Source: DASRJG01 sp964647625 (lineage in GTDB: Bacteria; Acidobacteriota; Polarisedimenticolia; Polarisedimenticolales; DASRJG01). Taken from it: DNA of 64,000 nucleotides. The notes under the pieces were generated by a model that worked only from the letters and a program-made list of their open reading frames with translations, had not been told where the DNA came from and did not search any database. Position numbers and translations under genes: made by a program. Below, one piece after another: positions 62,912 to 64,000 of the stretch. Every line of letters starts with the position of its first letter. The first letter of the stretch is position 1. The stretch spans positions 1 to 64,000 of the forward strand of contig CAZYHZ010000019.1 of NCBI GenBank assembly GCA_964647625.1. The letters are read 5' to 3'.

Positions 62912-64000
62912 GCCCCGTCGTCACCGGAAGCCGCGCAGCGCGGATGGCCGGGAACAAGCCTCCGGCCAGCCCGAGGATCAAAGCGAACACGATCCCCTGC
63001 GCCATCAGCGCCGGCGTGACGTCGAACGCGAAGGTCACCTGGCTGAACGTGTCCCAGTTGAGCGTCGCGGCCTTGTAGCCGTCGAACAAAAGCCACGCGA
63101 TCGCCGCCCCCGCCAGCGAGCCGACGAGCGCCAGGAGCAGGGATTCGGCCATCACCGACACGACGATCGGGATGCGGGAGAACCCGAGCGCCCGGAGCGT
63201 CGCCACCTCGCGCGTTCGCGACGCGACCGCGGAGTACATGGTGTTGAGCGCGCCGAACACCGCGCCGATCCCCATGAGGATCGCGAGCAGGAATCCGAGC
63301 TTGCGCACGATCGCTTGCAGGCTGCGCCCCTGGTTTCCGAAGTATTCGCTCTCGCGCTGCACGGACACGTCGAGGCGCGGGTCTTTCGTGAGCGCATCCT
63401 TGAACGTGTCGAAGGCATCAGGCGAGGTCAGGCGCGCGATCACCGTCTGGAACGAGTTGCCGCGGCGGTACGCCGGCTGAAGCACGCGCGCATCGGCCCA
63501 GATCTCGGACTCCCACACCGCACCTTTCGCGTTGAACGTGCCGGCGACCGTCCAGTCGGTCTGGCCCCGCCTGATGTGCGAGCCAACGTCCAGCCCCCGG
63601 AACGCGCGAAGCGCCCCCTCACCGACCACGACTTCGTTCTTCCCCCACTCGAACATGCGGCCTCGCGTGATCGTCACCTCGGGTCGCGCCGCGAACGCCG
63701 CGGGCTGCACGCCGCGCAGGGGGACGTTCGCCGCGGTCCCCTTGGCGCGCGTCGGCACGTCGACGACGACGAACAGCTCGGCGGACACGAGCGGGCCGGG
63801 CGCGGCTCCCGGAGCCGCCGGGCCGCGCGCGATCCCCGGCGCCTGCGCGATGATGTCGACGGAATCCCCGACGAGCACGCTCACCATCTCGCTGTCGCTT
63901 CCCGCCCGCCTGACGATCGCGTTCTCGGGCGAGCCGGCGATCTCGAGCGTTTTGCGAAACCCTTCGCCGATGGACAGCACCGCGACGAGAACGGCGACGA
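62898..64000 (-). CDS. ABC-type permease, FtsX/MacB family (partial, N-terminus off the right edge)
   Basis: About 367 residues are visible and the reading frame runs past base 64000, so the start is not in the window. The visible part begins in the periplasmic core (VRRAGSDSEMVSVLVGDSVD, RPEVTITRGRMF). The FtsX domain with three membrane helices follows (LGFLLAILMGIGAVFGALNT, VMAESLLLALVGSLAGAAIA, GIVFALILGLAGGLFPAIRA). The signature TREVATLRALGFSR shows that it works with an ABC ATPase, probably encoded beyond the edge. Such permeases move lipoproteins, peptides or antibiotics out of the inner membrane; which one is unknown. Confidence 0.92.
   Translation of the reverse strand, partial: VAVLVAVLSIGEGFRKTLEIAGSPENAIVRRAGSDSEMVSVLVGDSVDIIAQAPGIARGPAAPGAAPGPLVSAELFVVVDVPTRAKGTAANVPLRGVQPAAFAARPEVTITRGRMFEWGKNEVVVGEGALRAFRGLDVGSHIRRGQTDWTVAGTFNAKGAVWESEIWADARVLQPAYRRGNSFQTVIARLTSPDAFDTFKDALTKDPRLDVSVQRESEYFGNQGRSLQAIVRKLGFLLAILMGIGAVFGALNTMYSAVASRTREVATLRALGFSRIPIVVSVMAESLLLALVGSLAGAAIAWLLFDGYKAATLNWDTFSQVTFAFDVTPALMAQGIVFALILGLAGGLFPAIRAARLPVTTGLREA

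Overview
The window is about 64 kb of high-GC DNA, densely coded on both strands, with many genes joined by 4-base stop/start overlaps (GTGA, ATGA, TTGA). The gene content suggests a soil or sediment Acidobacteriota-like bacterium, possibly Thermoanaerobaculia. Supporting features are the many hybrid sensor kinases, a Ser/Thr kinase with TPRs, giant DUF11 and kelch secreted proteins, MopE-type and lamin-tail modules, HME-RND efflux and Rcp1-like receivers. This placement is an inference from gene content; no rRNA, tRNA or marker ribosomal gene lies in the window.

Layout. 1-12787 (-): a giant secreted protein with at least 23 complete DUF11 repeats, running off the left edge and translationally coupled to a REC-GAF-kinase-REC sensor (12784-14952). 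15177-16097 (+): a PP2C phosphatase. 16094-18408 (-): a lipid-modification pair, cyclopropane-fatty-acid-synthase-like plus a geranylgeranyl-reductase-like flavoprotein. 18594-18710: a 27-codon ORF with a strong Shine-Dalgarno and a 26-bp palindrome after it. 18845-19854: a degenerate receiver coupled to a DUF4388 membrane protein. 19911-22411 (-): a small secreted protein, a COG1228-type amidohydrolase and a TrpG/PabA glutaminase. 22561-27201: a kelch/MopE/Cys-rich/lamin-tail secreted mosaic. 27293-30590: a MASE1 kinase with two stand-alone receivers.

30591-36242 (-): a gene run with a membrane sensor kinase, an NtrC-type regulator, an alpha/beta hydrolase, a secreted protein with CotH-like kinase motifs and a DUF4956 membrane protein. 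The last two overlap by 4 bases. Divergent from it, 36373-41926 (+) encodes a complete heavy-metal RND efflux system (adaptor, pump, outer-membrane factor). It sits behind a sigma54-like -24/-12 element, which fits control by the adjacent NtrC-type regulator.

41872-44061 (-): a secreted SGNH-hydrolase-like protein. 44264-50780 (+): a secreted unknown followed by FHA-GAF, Ser/Thr kinase-TPR, NarL-type kinase and NarL-type regulator; the last four are coupled, a possible Ser/Thr-to-two-component chain. 50934-55166: a secreted gluzincin protease with Fn3 and Cys-rich modules. 55163-56896 (-): a membrane TPR protein. 57148-58520: an apparently intact insertion sequence with perfect 20-bp inverted repeats, just upstream of a His-rich envelope protein. 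59970-62911: an fRMsr-like GAF protein and a PAS-rich hybrid kinase. 62898-64000 (-): an FtsX/MacB-type permease, cut by the right edge.

Most striking as possible systems are the secreted kinase-like/DUF4956 pair, the sigma54-linked metal-efflux block, the giant repeat protein coupled to a sensor kinase, the FHA/STK/two-component operon, and the tiny ORF between the lipid genes and the DUF4388 pair.
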